Assembly: GCF_040954835.1 (NCBI RefSeq)
Contig: NW_027168257.1
Location: 719,501 to 783,500 of the forward strand
Length of the DNA: 64,000 bases
Direction: 5' to 3'
Source of the DNA: Lepisosteus oculatus
Taxonomy: Eukaryota > Chordata > Actinopteri > Semionotiformes > Lepisosteidae
Part shown: positions 19,021-29,466 of the stretch, piece after piece
How positions within the stretch are numbered: position 1 is the first letter of the stretch
Layout of the letters: the number at the start of each line of letters is the position of its first letter
The notes under the pieces: model-generated
The model's input: the letters and a program-made list of their open reading frames with translations, nothing else
The model's database searches: none
What the model was told of the DNA's origin: nothing
Translations under genes and position numbers: made by a program

Positions 19021-20130
19021 GGTCCTTTTCTCCTCTCTTACCAAAGCTGTTAGGTTCCTTTCCGTGGTGAGAGGGGTTGTCATGCAACGCTGCCACATAG
19101 TGCCGACAGACAAGAGTGTTGCGGGAGAAGAGAAAAGTGTTTGAAGATTTAAGAGTGTCTTACTGTAGGTGGAGCCAAAATCAAGTGTCACAAATGCAGG
19201 TGGTTGGATTTCCAATGTTTAATATGGTAAAAATAAGCGGAAGTTATCTGCCGGTCTGGCACAGTCTGCCATCCTTTTGTCAGATACTGTAAAGTGGTGT
19301 CGAACTGGGTGTCGAACTGGAGTCTCACCATTTGCATATGTGTGTGCGTTGTTAGTTGATCTGACAATTGATTTTCTAAAAGCCCCAACGAACAACCTCG
19401 TGTTTATTGCTACAATTAATAATTGTCTCAGTAAACCCATCAAACCTCTACATTTAATGGCGTCCCTGGGCGGGCGAGTTTAGAATAAAATGAGAATCAA
19501 TCGCACAGAATAACTGATGTTATACAGTTATACATCGAGTGTCACATTAAATGACAAAAATGAAGAGAGTTAAAGTAGCTGGAGAGGTTTTCTTACAACT
19601 TTTGAGCTGACACAGTTTTGGAAAATGTTTCCTTCACGCTGCACTGTACAACATAGGCAGCCAAGAGTCTCCAAAACAAAACAGAATTGACAGATAGGAG
19701 AAAATACCCACTCGTCCTGAAGTTCCCATAATCCAGCACTGAGCGTAAACAAAGTGTCTAAGTAGCGTGGGAATGCTAACCCTAACCCTAGCTGGAGTTT
19801 GAGCAATCCAGCACTGAGCGTAAAAAGATGAGTCAAAGTAACGTCTAAATTGGGTTAGTTTCCTTAGAGCTGGTTCAGAGTTTGCTCAAGAGTTTACCTT
19901 TCACAGATGGGCAAAGAAGAAAGTTGGGGGTGCACGCTTCAAGGCACCTTACAGCTGTAGGGAGTGATTCGAGACGATTCGTGGCGTGTGCTCGTTCCCA
20001 TATACCGTACGCCCCGGGGTGCAGTGCTAGGATGACGTACAATACCGCTTGGGCACGTAACGGCGTTATATGCAAGTGCGGGATGTGAGGGTTTTCGTTT
20101 TTCCGTTTTGTTTTGCTCTGCTTTGCTTTG

Positions 20131-20990
20131 TTTCGTGGTCAAGAGGCGTAAGGTAAGTCGTAATCCAGGGAGAACACTGGTGGCAAACAGTCCGAGGTGA
20201 GAGGCGAGGTCCAAAGTCAAAAAGGCAGAAGGGGAGTCCAATATCCAGAATAAACGAGGTAATGGAAAAAACGCCAGGTAGAGCTCTCAAGGCATAGACT
20301 CAATACCGAGCAGCGGGAAGCAGGTAAAGATGGTAAAAATAGCACTGTGTACCGCACGGTGGAGTGTGTGCAGGTGGGTTAACTCGTGCGGCAGGGTTTG
20401 TTAATAATCACCCACTGCTGGTGCTGATTAGATCGCTTAAGAGTTGGTCTTAACTGCCTGGCGGTCATGACAAGCTCCTCTTTAAGCTGTGGTTTAGTTT
20501 TGCATTCATGTGTTTCTAGAGCAGTTATTTATGGGGGTGGGTGGGTCTTTCACAGAGGCTCAGGACAAATCCCCCGCATGAAAGTCTACTGTGTGCGTTC
20601 AAACAGTCACAGGTCAAGAGCCAGGCAGGAGGACAATGGACAGAAGAGCCAACGAGCTAAAAATAAAAGAACGAATATGAAAAAGCCACCATCTTTTTCT
20701 TTTTGACATTTTCCGACATTCATGCAAGCCAAGACAAAGTTGCTCGTAGCTACTTGTGGATTCCAATACTCTATCGAGTGCTTTGATGAGTTTTTGCAAT
20801 TTGATTGTCGTCCTGTCAGCCTGTTTCTGTTTTTTTTTTCAATCTAGTGATGGAAAGTAAGAGGGAAATGATGGAGCAATCAATAACCGCTCCGGAAAAA
20901 AAATGGCAGAAAGAAATGGCCCGTCACTAAGGACATTTGTGAAGCAGAGGAGTGACATCACCACAAAGGCGACTTATTCTGCTGATCTTT
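20131..20990. other. Unassigned spacer
   Basis: A single-copy stretch in this window. The segment 20150-20480 has the look of a retroelement flank (GGTCATGACA end), but I cannot name a family. No RNA gene or credible ORF. Confidence 0.3.
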
Positions 20991-21140
20991 TTGGTGAATA
21001 ATGATTGAGGCGCGTTAAGAGAAAGGTAGCTGCATCAGCATGCTTAGGCTGCAAAGGATAAAGCAAAGGTTTACTCCATGCTGAAAAGAGAAAAAAAGAA
21101 GCACAACGTTTTGGCTGTGGAGCCTTCTGCGCCATCTTCT
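20991..21140. repeat. Penelope-like-type terminal repeat piece
   Basis: Contains GCATCAGCATGCTTAGGCTGC, CCATGCTGAAAAGAGAAAAA and CACAACGTTTTGGCTGTGGA, which recur at 22020-22200, 22955-23040 and 50430-50585. This module (…GCCGAAACGTTGTG…CTTTTCAGCATGGA…) is common in fish repeats; linking it to Penelope-like elements is from memory. Confidence 0.45.
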
Positions 21141-21182
21141 TTAGCGATGGTGATGATGTTTACATTGGAAAAACTGAGACAC

Positions 21183-21256
21183 CCATACCAGAGGGGCTTG
21201 AACCACCAACCTTTCAGTTAACAGCCAAATGCACTAACCGATTGCTCCACAGAGAC
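21183..21256 (-). pseudogene. tRNA-Asn (GTT), degenerate
   Basis: The 5' half is close to tRNA-Asn-GTT (GTCTCTGTGGAGCAATCGGTTAG-type start, anticodon loop CTGTTAA). The T-arm and acceptor 3' strand (TCAAGCCCCTCTGGTATGGG) no longer pair. Likely a pseudogene. Confidence 0.7.
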
Positions 21257-21499
21257 TGACGGCCGCTTGTGCTCCCTACATTTGCAGGTTTATGGTCAAA
21301 GAAAACAATCGTTTGCGCTTCTTGTAGCCAGCAATATTTTTTCACTGACAACCAAGAAATTGATTTCATCTTTCACAAAATGTATGGATTTCTTCAGAAA
21401 CAAGTTATTCCAGAAAGGAAATGCATTCTTGCATTAAACTGAACAAAGCTGTACATGTTTGTCTGAAATGATACATTTGGCACAACAAGACACGGAGAG

Positions 21500-21570
21500 A
21501 GGCACAGCTGGTATTCAGACCCAGGATCGCCTGCTTACTAGGCAGGCACTTTAAGCCACTAGGGAGCACC
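21500..21570 (-). pseudogene. tRNA-Thr (AGT), degenerate
   Basis: The anticodon arm TGCCTGCCTAGTAAGCAGG is intact with anticodon AGT, but the D-arm is shortened (GGTGCTCCCTAGTGGCTTAAAG) and the T-loop is TCTGAAT. About 71 nt instead of 74. The only Thr-type gene here that keeps a Thr anticodon. Confidence 0.7.
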
Positions 21571-22019
21571 GCACTTTTACAGACACTTGGACACATCTGC
21601 GCTCGGTGTGCACTTAACATAATCTCTGAGCCCGTTGTCTCTTTCCCATTTAATAGCAGAACTGACGCCAAGAGAAATGATGAGAAATGGCATTTATTTG
21701 ACACTTCTCATGGAGCTCAATGCCCTTGACACCTCCCCAAGGCGACAGAGCTGCATTCTTTGGCGACAACATTTTTTCTTTTGTTTTATTTCTATACTTA
21801 TTGATAGAAAAAAAAAACGATATGTCATGTACTGTAAGGGAAATGTCTCTTTTCATGGGGAAAGCTAGCACCAGCAAATGTTGTGTTTAGAAGAAGTGAT
21901 TTAACATGACACGTGACCTAATTTACCGGAGCAAAAGCTCACCCAGCAAGCCCTGCTTTACTTCTACAGGAGAGAAGTACTGTAGAGTCTGCAAGATGTT
22001 CAGCTGGGTAGCTACGTCA

Positions 22020-22200
22020 CCATGCCTCGGCTGCAAAGGAACAAGTAATAGGTTTATTGCATGCTGAAAAGAGAAGAAAGGAAACACAACGTTTCGGCCA
22101 TGAGGTCTTCTCACACCTGAAGAAGCCTCACACCTGTAAAAGGTTCCATGGTTTTCTTTCTTCTCTTTTCAACATGGAATACACCTATTGTCTGCAAGAT
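22020..22200. repeat. Penelope-like-type terminal repeat, hairpin arrangement
   Basis: GCATGCTGAAAAGAGAAGAAAG and AACGTTTCGGCC on one side face a partly inverted copy (GAAGAAGCC..., TTTTCTTTCTTCTCTTTTCA) on the other, giving an imperfect hairpin like the one at 50481-50577. Confidence 0.5.
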
Positions 22201-22429
22201 GTTAGAATTTCACGGTGTTTTGGAAGAAAACCTTTTTTCTTTGAATTCAAAATCAATCGGAATTTCAGCACGACACATCAACACTTTTTCTGTTTTAAGG
22301 AGATGATATTTTAAACCTGATAAAAATAGTAGGAAACACAAGTTTCTTGCTGTGAAAATTTAGATGGGGAAGTGTACTACTGGTAGCAGTGTAGAGCTCT
22401 CTGTGGTGGAGTGTAAGCGCATGTTCTAT

Positions 22430-22502
22430 GGGCCAGTGGCGTAATGGATAACGCGTCTGACTTCGCATCAGAAGATTGTAGGTTCGAGTCCTTCCTGGCT
22501 CG
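22430..22502 (+). tRNA. tRNA-Arg (TCG)
   Basis: 73 nt; GGGCCAGTGGCGTAATGGAT, anticodon loop CTTCGCA, T-arm TAGGTTCGAGTCCT. Close to vertebrate tRNA-Arg-TCG, with a weakened T-stem (TGTAGG/CCTTC). TTTT follows within 10 nt. Plausibly functional. Confidence 0.85.
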
Positions 22503-24058
22503 TGAGGCTTTTAAACCTCTCAGGTTCCTCGGTAACAGGTTGCCGTCATGTATATGAACTATAGAAAAGCATTTGCCACAACCCGTAAATTAGCACGCAA
22601 GTGCGGGCTAGTTAACACAGAACTGTATGGAGATCATCTCCAGCTCCGAGCTCAATTGCAATGAAAAAACATGCAGAACAGAACTGGAGAGCAGCTGAAT
22701 TTGTGCTCAGTAGGGTGGGGAGGACTCAGCATTGCTATTGTTCTAATTGGCATGAACTGCAGGGGATCTGAATCAGAACATGTCAGTTAGTTCGATCATT
22801 GCGTCAATATGTAGGCCACGTTAATATAGAATTATTACTTTGTCTGTCTCGTCTTTGTATATAGCTGAATGTCCCTGACAATTTCATGTTAGTTTTTAAG
22901 AACGACATTGGTTCTAATATATACATATATAGCATATAAGGAACACGTAAAAGTTTAGTCCATGCTGAAAAGATAAGAAAACCGCCACAACGTTTCATCT
23001 TGGAATAAATCTTTACTTGTTGTTTTGCAGCCTACCCATTCTGATCTAACTCCTCCCTTGAAATTCCCTAACAGATAAGGGTACGTACCGGCTCATGCGA
23101 TGCTCAGTTGCAATTTGTCCCAAAACAAACAAGAACAGCAGCTGAGGTTTTGAGTTTGAACATGCACTGTATTAAAGCAGCTTTTATTTCCATTGATAAA
23201 TGCTAGATATTCCTACAGAGATTCTCCAGGTGAGTAAGCGATTCCTGTTTCTGTTTGTATTTCTGTTTCATATATATATACAGTATATATATATGTTACA
23301 TGTGTCTCTGCAATAGTATAAATGTGTTATACACTATCAGGGGCTGCTTTTTTGTGCACCTCATCTACAACAAGGGTTTTTTTTTCATTTATGTTTGTGG
23401 ACCTTCACCATTTGAGGAAGTGAGTTAGATAAGAAAGTTACAGGTATGGTGAGCAATGACTGACAAAGGCACGTACTGCGTATTCCTTACAGAAGAGTAA
23501 GCAATTTGTTCTTAAAAACACTGGCTAAAGTCCAACATCGTTAGCAATCTTATTACTTAAATAGAATTAACATCAATAAACTGTAAGGTGCTGGTACATG
23601 CGAGTAGATTTGATCTTCTATTAAACAAAAATGCAATTACAGCTCTAAAAAGGTCAACCTAGACTTCTGTAACAGATCTGTTCAGGTCATCGCTGTTCCT
23701 CTGACCTTGTGAGTCTTTGGAATTTTAAAAGTGTATTTTGCTTGCCTTTCATGTGGTCTGTGTACAAGTCACTGTGGCGTATGCGGTCCTACACAGCCTT
23801 GCTATAGACGTGACGAGCCTCCGCTATGTTGCAATGGAGAACAGGTTCAGTATGGAGCTGCCGAGAAAATTCAGCTGGAAAGCTCGTTGCAGAAAAGCAT
23901 CGTTATCTGCGTCCAGCTGCAAAGCGTCACTCGTGGGTGCTGAACAATCGATTTCCAAGGCAGTGGGTCTAGGCGATTTAGAGTGTTAAAGGTCCCAGCG
24001 AAAACAAAACAGCGCTGGTCCTTTTTCATGCACGCACGAGAGCAAATGCAAAGGACAC
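22503..24058. other. AT-rich spacer without a recognised gene
   Basis: Contains a (TA)n microsatellite near 23265-23295, another hairpin-family repeat fragment at about 22955-23040, and no RNA gene I can identify. Short frames (up to 83 codons) have no known motif. Confidence 0.4.
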
Positions 24059-24140
24059 CGTAGTCGGCAGGATTTGAACCTGCGCAGGGAGACCCAAACA
24101 GATTTCAAGTTTGTTGCCTTAACCACTCGGCCACGATTAC
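24059..24140 (-). tRNA. tRNA-Ser (TGA), diverged
   Basis: 82 nt, class II, anticodon loop CTTGAAA. The D-arm GTGGCCGAGTGGTTAAGGC is perfect. The anticodon stem is replaced but keeps pairing potential (ACAAA/TCTGT is imperfect), and the T-loop has TTCAAAT for TTCGAAT. Acceptor GTAATCG/CGACTAC has one mismatch. May be a pseudogene. Confidence 0.75.
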
Positions 24141-24699
24141 AGTAAATACGCCAGCTGTTGGCTTCTTGCTACAATCGAACAGGGAGTGCGAGGCGGCGGC
24201 AACTTTTTTCAAGTTCGCTCTCCGTTTAAGAAACCTTTTACGCCATACGTGTAAGCAGACACACACCTCAGAGTACTTAAGGGTGGCTTCAAGTTGGAAT
24301 GATAAAGTCTCCCCGTTCGGACATGAAAATAGAACTTTCTTAGACAGAAAAAAATCAACAACGGAGACATGTGGACGACGATTTCAGTCACTGCACTTTG
24401 AATAGCATTTTTACTCGAGTTACAGGAGATGCACGAATGGCCCTTGACCTACGCTCTTACGAATGCCTTGGAACATTGAAAGAGAACAGCCCTCAAGTCC
24501 TGCGGTTTATTATAATGCTGTTGCGTGTCGAGGCAGTATTTGACTCCGTCCTACCGTTGAGACACGGGGCGTACTGTAAATGAACTGCACCTGACAGCTT
24601 TAGAAAAACACCTGGGCTCAGTACGGTGCTGAGAGCTCAGCGTTGCTGTTCTAATTAGCACGCACTGCATCGGCTATGACCCGAACTTTTCAATTATCC

Positions 24700-25825
24700 C
24701 GAAGGACGGCGCCTGTTTGTGCAGCAGAGTGTTGCCATCAGGAGGCTGGGGCGTAAGAGAGCCACACAGCCCGCAGGGTGAGCGCTCCCTACTGGTCCCA
24801 GTCACACCTCTTGCAGGAGCAGCAGCAACCGGAGCTTTTCCGGGGTGGAATCTCCCATCCGGGTGCCGGCCAGGCTCACACCTGCTGGGCTGCCCCGGGG
24901 GTGAGCCCAGTCGAGAGTCGCAGGGCCAGATCTAGTCACCGGGGAGAAACGATACAAGTGAAGGATTGCTCGGCTCTCGGCACTTGAAAAGACCGACAAA
25001 TGTCTCGATCCCGCCGGAGCTGAATGTACCCGCATGTGTGGTGTCGTCTTCTTCCCCCGCCCCGCTGTGTTTGCTGTATTGTCTCTGAAGGCGGCCCCCC
25101 CGAGACGAGACGGGCTGTTCCTGTGCCCCAATTAACACTTTACAGGTGCCATTCCCCGGCATTGTGGCCATTGTCGGTGCTCACACGCGATAAGATAAGG
25201 CGGAGGAGAGCGGGGCATGCCCAGCGGCAGACATTCAAGGAGGGGGCAGTGCGAGGTGAGGTGAGGTGCGACACGCCGGAGCCCCGACGCAGCTAATGCG
25301 GAGCACTTGTTGGACTGGCATCGAAAGGACGTGTGCGCACGGAGCGAGCCTTCCCTGCGGCGGAGCGCGGGAACTTTCTCCCCCCCTCCCGCTGCAGGAG
25401 TTGTGTGCACTGCAGCGGTGCCGAGAGAAAAGCACAGAAGGCAGCAGGCTCTGGAGAGCAGGTAAGAGACGGAGCCTTGTGGGCAGGCGAGCAGGCCCGT
25501 TTTTTGGAAATTGCTGAAAAGGTTTGTTCGGTGTGTGGCAGGCGCACGTCGCGAGCTTGCGTGGCGATCTGCCGGTCTGGAGTTATGCAAATGAGGCCGA
25601 ATTGCATCCCGGGACATGCTGCGAATGCGCAACGGCGACTGCAGATGTGTAGGAAACGGCGCGCTCGTTTTCTCGTTTTGCCCACACTTTTGAGTGTTAG
25701 TGTGGCGTGTGAGTGTGTGAAAGAGTGGGCCCAGCAGGAGGCGGTGGCGTGCGGGGCGAGGAGGTGGCCTAGACTGCGCGATTTGTGCTGTGGGTGCGGG
25801 CCGCTTGCAGGGGCCTGTTTAACTC
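24700..25825. other. GC-rich, CpG-rich region upstream of U1
   Basis: Distinctly richer in G+C and CpG than the surroundings. Several frames of 60-170 codons on both strands overlap each other and carry no motif I know, so they look like chance frames of GC-rich DNA. The right end holds the U1 enhancer (25585-25592). A CpG island of an unseen promoter is possible. Confidence 0.5.
25585..25592 (-). promoter_or_regulatory. Octamer of the U1 distal sequence element
   Basis: ATGCAAAT, the reverse complement of the octamer ATTTGCAT, 241 bp upstream of the U1 start. This is the usual position for the snRNA enhancer, and a loose STAF-like CCCGGGACATGC follows at about 25607. Confidence 0.65.
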
Positions 25826-25989
25826 ATACTTACCTGGCAGGGGAGATACCTTGATCAAGAAGGAGGTTCACCCAGGGCGAGGCTTGGCCATTGCACTCCG
25901 GCTGTGCTGACCCCTGCGAATTCCCCAAATGTGGGAATCTCGACTGCATAATTTCTGGTAGTGGGGGACTGCGTTCGCGCTCTCCCCTG
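25826..25989 (+). ncRNA. RNU1: U1 snRNA
   Basis: 164 nt, the same length as human U1. U1 recognises 5' splice sites through its first bases, ATACTTACCTG, which are exact. Stem-loop I keeps ATCAAGAAG (U1-70K contact, consensus AUCANGAA), stem-loop II keeps ATTGCACTCC (U1A contact), and stem-loops III and IV fold (CCCCAAATGTGGGAA; CTGCGTTCGCG). The Sm site reads AATTTCTGG where human has AATTTGTGG; this central change might weaken Sm assembly. An octamer at -241 and a 3' box support an expressed gene; a retroposed copy would lack them. It stands alone and points right. Confidence 0.9.
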
Positions 25990-25998
25990 ATGTGCTTG

Positions 25999-26011
25999 GT
26001 CCAAAATCAGA
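25999..26011 (+). terminator. U1 snRNA 3' box
   Basis: GTCCAAAATCAGA, 9 nt after the U1 end, matches GTTTN0-3AAARNNAGA except for two bases. Confidence 0.75.
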
Positions 26012-26450
26012 TACGGGAGGGTTAGGACACCACGAGCTGCGTGGCTGCGGAAGGATCCCGGTTCGACAGGAGTGGACGCCGCTGCTGGTTCTCGCTGGCT
26101 TTTAGTTAGGGGTCCGGAGAAGCATCTCAAGCTAGTTCCACTACTCTTTCTGGACGTTCATTCCCTTTTCAAAGTCAGTCGTTTTGCTGTAGTCTGCGTT
26201 CTTTAGGCTGATTATCGAGGTTAGCCTTTATTTGGTCATGGGGGGCCTCGGTACTGTATGCTGAGTCTAAAGACAGTTTCACCCGTTTTCTGATTGCTCG
26301 GTTCTGTACCAGTGCAGACATGTCAAACAGTGAATGGCTGTACCTCTATTGTATCCGTGCTCAATGAATGAAATCGGTAACAAATGAATATATGTCTAGT
26401 TATACGAAAAACGAGTGGTTTATCGACTCATCTTCATTTGCAGATTTAGA
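26012..26450. other. Unassigned spacer
   Basis: No gene or repeat recognised between the U1 3' box and the AT-rich element. Confidence 0.35.
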
Positions 26451-26456
26451 GGATAG

Positions 26457-27834
26457 CAGGGGGCACATAGCATACCTCATAGCAGGGGGCACATAGCCGC
26501 AATGTATTATCAATGTTAAATTTCAACCATAATATCGACAACATTAATAAACGCATACATTGAGAAAATATTCAACCCAGCATATTTTCCGGTTATATAC
26601 CACAATGCATTGCTAGTATTCGTTGGTCACGTTTTTCAAACGTAGAAGTATATCCGCAAATATCTCAGCAATCCTCTTTTGACGAGCAAGTATGAACAAT
26701 AATAATACTATCTGAATACATACAGATCTTTCTTAATATTATTTTGATTAAAATAGTACGTGAATAAGCAAAAAATGGCACATAAAAATAGTGTGAATGG
26801 GGAAGATGACACAAAATCGTTTTGCCGTTTCTCTTTTCTTATTCTATGTTGTACTTTCAAACTTTGGGTACTCTTTAATTAGGACAGACTTTATTGCTCA
26901 ACTGCTATGATGCAAGCCAAATTTTATACATTTATTTCAGCTTTGAGCTCAGTAAACCATTCATTTTTTAGATTATACTAAAGAAGATATTAATCATCAT
27001 TTATTTGGGAAGTAATATTATATAATTTTCTCCTAGCTGCGGTGCTGAAGTCCCACCCTACATCAACAGAAAAAGAAATAAAGGAGCACGCCATGTGTTA
27101 CTTGAAGAATGCATATGCAAGGCAGGGGGCCAGGAGATCTGGACACTGAAAATAATAGGTTTTTGGTTCTAACTGTTAGGACAATTAGACAGGGTTTGCA
27201 AATAGTGGACAAAAATCGTCTTAACTTCCATTGTAATATTTTTTTTTCTTGGAAATATAGAAGTTGTACATTTTAAAATGTATATTTGAATCAAAATGTG
27301 GTTTTGAGTTAGTGTGTTAATGTAATTAGTTTGTGTTTGTCGTTACTATACTGTATATTGCCATGTTACCAGAATTTGAAGCTGAAGTTTAAGACTAGTT
27401 GTGTTTTTTATGATTATTGCCCATATGTTGATTGTTGATTGATTGTATACAATGTATAATTTGAAATACATATGTTTCAGGTGTGAATGTGTATTTTCAG
27501 AATAAATTTCTAAACCTAATCATTGGCTTGATTTACTAGTTTCTACACCTGTAAAACCTATCTTTGATGTATAATAGACCTCTACCCATATACGTATAAT
27601 AGTCCTCTAAAGTTATCTGTAACACCTACCATATATGTATAATAGTCCTCTGAATTTATCCGTATAATAGAACTCCAACCATTTACGTATAATGAACATC
27701 TAATCATAGACGTATAATTGACGTATAACAGTAGACGTATATTAGAATTTCATTCTAGATGAATTGCAGACCACATTTAGATGTCTAAGGTATGCGTTTA
27801 ATAGACGTATATTATACGGCTTTTGCCCACTGGG
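26457..27834. mobile_element. AT-rich non-autonomous DNA element, copy 1
   Basis: About 1.35 kb, matching 58342-59852 in the same orientation over its length. The right end is TTGCCCACTGGG; the left end starts at CAGGGGGCACATAG, which is itself duplicated (26457 and 26483). The left part (ATTAATAAACGCATAC, CAACCATAATATCGAC) is a CpG-decayed relative of the termini of the fold-back elements at 46966 and 57129. A minisatellite of ACGTATAATAG units fills the right end. No transposase is visible; superfamily unknown. Confidence 0.65.
27540..27820. repeat. TATACGTATAATAG-type minisatellite
   Basis: Loose tandem units built on (C)ATATACGTATAATAG plus TCCTCTAA at the right end of the element; about half as many units as in the copy at 59400-59830. 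Confidence 0.6.
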
Positions 27835-27849
27835 AAGCTCGTTTCTTTC

Positions 27850-28654
27850 TACCATTATGTCACTATGACAAAATCTGTCTTTAAACACCTTGCTCAGTCT
27901 CTGACGAGACTGTCAAAAATTGATTTCGCCGATTGTATTGCAAACCGGCGGAAGCGGGGTATTGGGAAAAGTTTTCAACTAGCAAAAATCGCGCCTCGGC
28001 TAAACCTCACAGGCTATGATACTGCCAATGCGCAAAGCTGACGGTTGCCAGGCAACCGCGGGGATCCTATGGAAATCGTTATCGATCGTCTCATGGCATG
28101 TCGTTGCTATAATGCTTCATATTTGTCGTCTTCTTCTTCTTCTAGCTTGAGGTTTTGAAGAATTTCATGACAGACAAGGGCTCCGTCAGGAACAAAGGGC
28201 GTTGTGAGAAAACCGTTGCTTATTTTCAGCAGCAGAAATACAACCCTTTAAATACAAGATGACAGAACAATGACGAAGGGCATGCCAGGAGGAACTCATG
28301 CACTGCAGAGGAAAGGGGGCGGGCACGTACAGTTCACATTCAAGCCACAAGTACTCTTCTCGGATGTTGCATAAACAAATCCTAACGTCCTGAAAGCATT
28401 GCAGCATGTTTGTGTCCCACTTCCCATGGCTGCAGGACTGACACGAACGGACAAACACTATCTGTGGCGTTTAGCGTGACATAGTCTTGCAGGCATCGTG
28501 CTGTCTTACTGCAATACTATACCGCTGGAGGAAACAGCACGGGTTCGATGAGCCTTGGAATGTGACTAGGAAAGAGATGCCTTTTGAACGAGGTAAAGCA
28601 CTGCACAACGGAATTGAGGGATAATCTTACAGGGGATTCTGAGCGGTGTCTAAA
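27850..28654. other. Spacer with a diverged piece of the Arg-Thr-Ser unit
   Basis: 27860-27950 is an old relative of 39000-39070 (TAAACACCTTGCTCAGTCTC). The remainder, with a short TTC microsatellite near 28130, has no recognised gene. Confidence 0.45.
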
Positions 28655-28764
28655 TAAATAAATTCTTCAGCTTCCGGGGATGGCATTTTGCAGCTGGAAG
28701 CAGATGTCGATGCTTTTTGAACAGAGCACCAAAAAAGCGTCTTTTTTGAAGGTACTGGCATTGG

Positions 28765-28835
28765 GCATTGGTGGTTCAGTGGTAGAATTCTCGCCCGCTA
28801 TGCGGGAGGCTGGGGTTCGATTCCCGGCCAATGCA
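28765..28835 (+). pseudogene. tRNA-Gly body with altered anticodon (GCT, U33 lost)
   Basis: 71 nt and otherwise near-consensus Gly tRNA with good A and B boxes. The anticodon loop is CCGCTAT instead of CTGCCAC, so position 33 is C and the triplet is GCT (a serine anticodon). Loss of U33 should impair decoding, so it is probably not a working tRNA, though it could be transcribed. Confidence 0.75.
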
Positions 28836-29392
28836 GTGGCTATTGCAGCGAGCGGCTCCATCACTTGCATCCCCTTGCAACTTGCAACTGAAAACCCACT
28901 GAAGCTAAGCAGGTGTTAGCCAGGTCAGTACCTGGATGAGGGTGAGCTACAGGGAAAAACAAAGCTTCCAGCTGGAAGCGGTGTTAATGGTGCCAGTGGG
29001 GGGGTGCTCACCCTGAGGTCTGTGCGGGTCCCAATGTCCCAATATAGTGACGGAGAAGCTGTGTTGTAAAAGGGTGCTGTCTTTTGGATGAGATGTAAAA
29101 CCGAGGTCACAGCGCACTGTGGTCATTAAAAATGACCACCAAAACCTTTGACAAAAGCTCTTGGTAATTGATGGTCTTCAATAATGCTTCTCCTTTAGGT
29201 ACATTTTAAATCAGCTGAAAAATGCTGTGAAATGGGGGGGCACTTCAGGCCAGTGTAGGATTTGGGTTACAAGAACCATGAAACTGCACGAGAAAGCCCG
29301 TACACTGAATTACACGGCTTTCTATTCAAAGGAGGACAAAAGAAATTCCCTGAGTTCGATTTTTTGCAGCACAGAGAGGGCCACTGTTGTGA

Positions 29393-29466
29393 GGCCGGTT
29401 AGCTCAGTTGGTTAGATCGTGGTGCTAATAACGCCACGGTCGTGGGTTTGAGCCTCGTACGGGCCA
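29393..29466 (+). tRNA. tRNA-Ile (AAT)
   Basis: 74 nt; GGCCGGTTAGCTCAGTTGG matches the vertebrate gene, with anticodon loop CTAATAA. The D-stem has TTAGATCG for TTAGAGCG, and the T-loop is TTTGAGC. Terminator TTTCC is weak. May be losing function. Confidence 0.78.

Larger units (their letters stand above)
16768..20130 (+). repeat. Ser-Gly-Ile tRNA unit, copy B (with both flanking spacers)
   Basis: The spacer that follows tRNA-Ile appears twice here (16768-17430 and 19021-19870), framing tRNA-Ser, Gly and Ile, which gives a tandem period of about 2.26 kb. Landmarks are the 35-nt hairpin at 17047, a short CTAACCCTAACCCTAG motif at 17329 and 19774, and the ACCTTTCACAGATG block. About 190 bp of extra sequence (19343-19535) replaces one hairpin arm in the second spacer. 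At 20130 the unit breaks into unrelated sequence. Confidence 0.8.

Noticed and set aside
25132-25854. Overlapping frames of 130-173 codons upstream of U1
   Set aside because: They lie on both strands of a GC-rich region, overlap each other and show no motif; likely chance frames.
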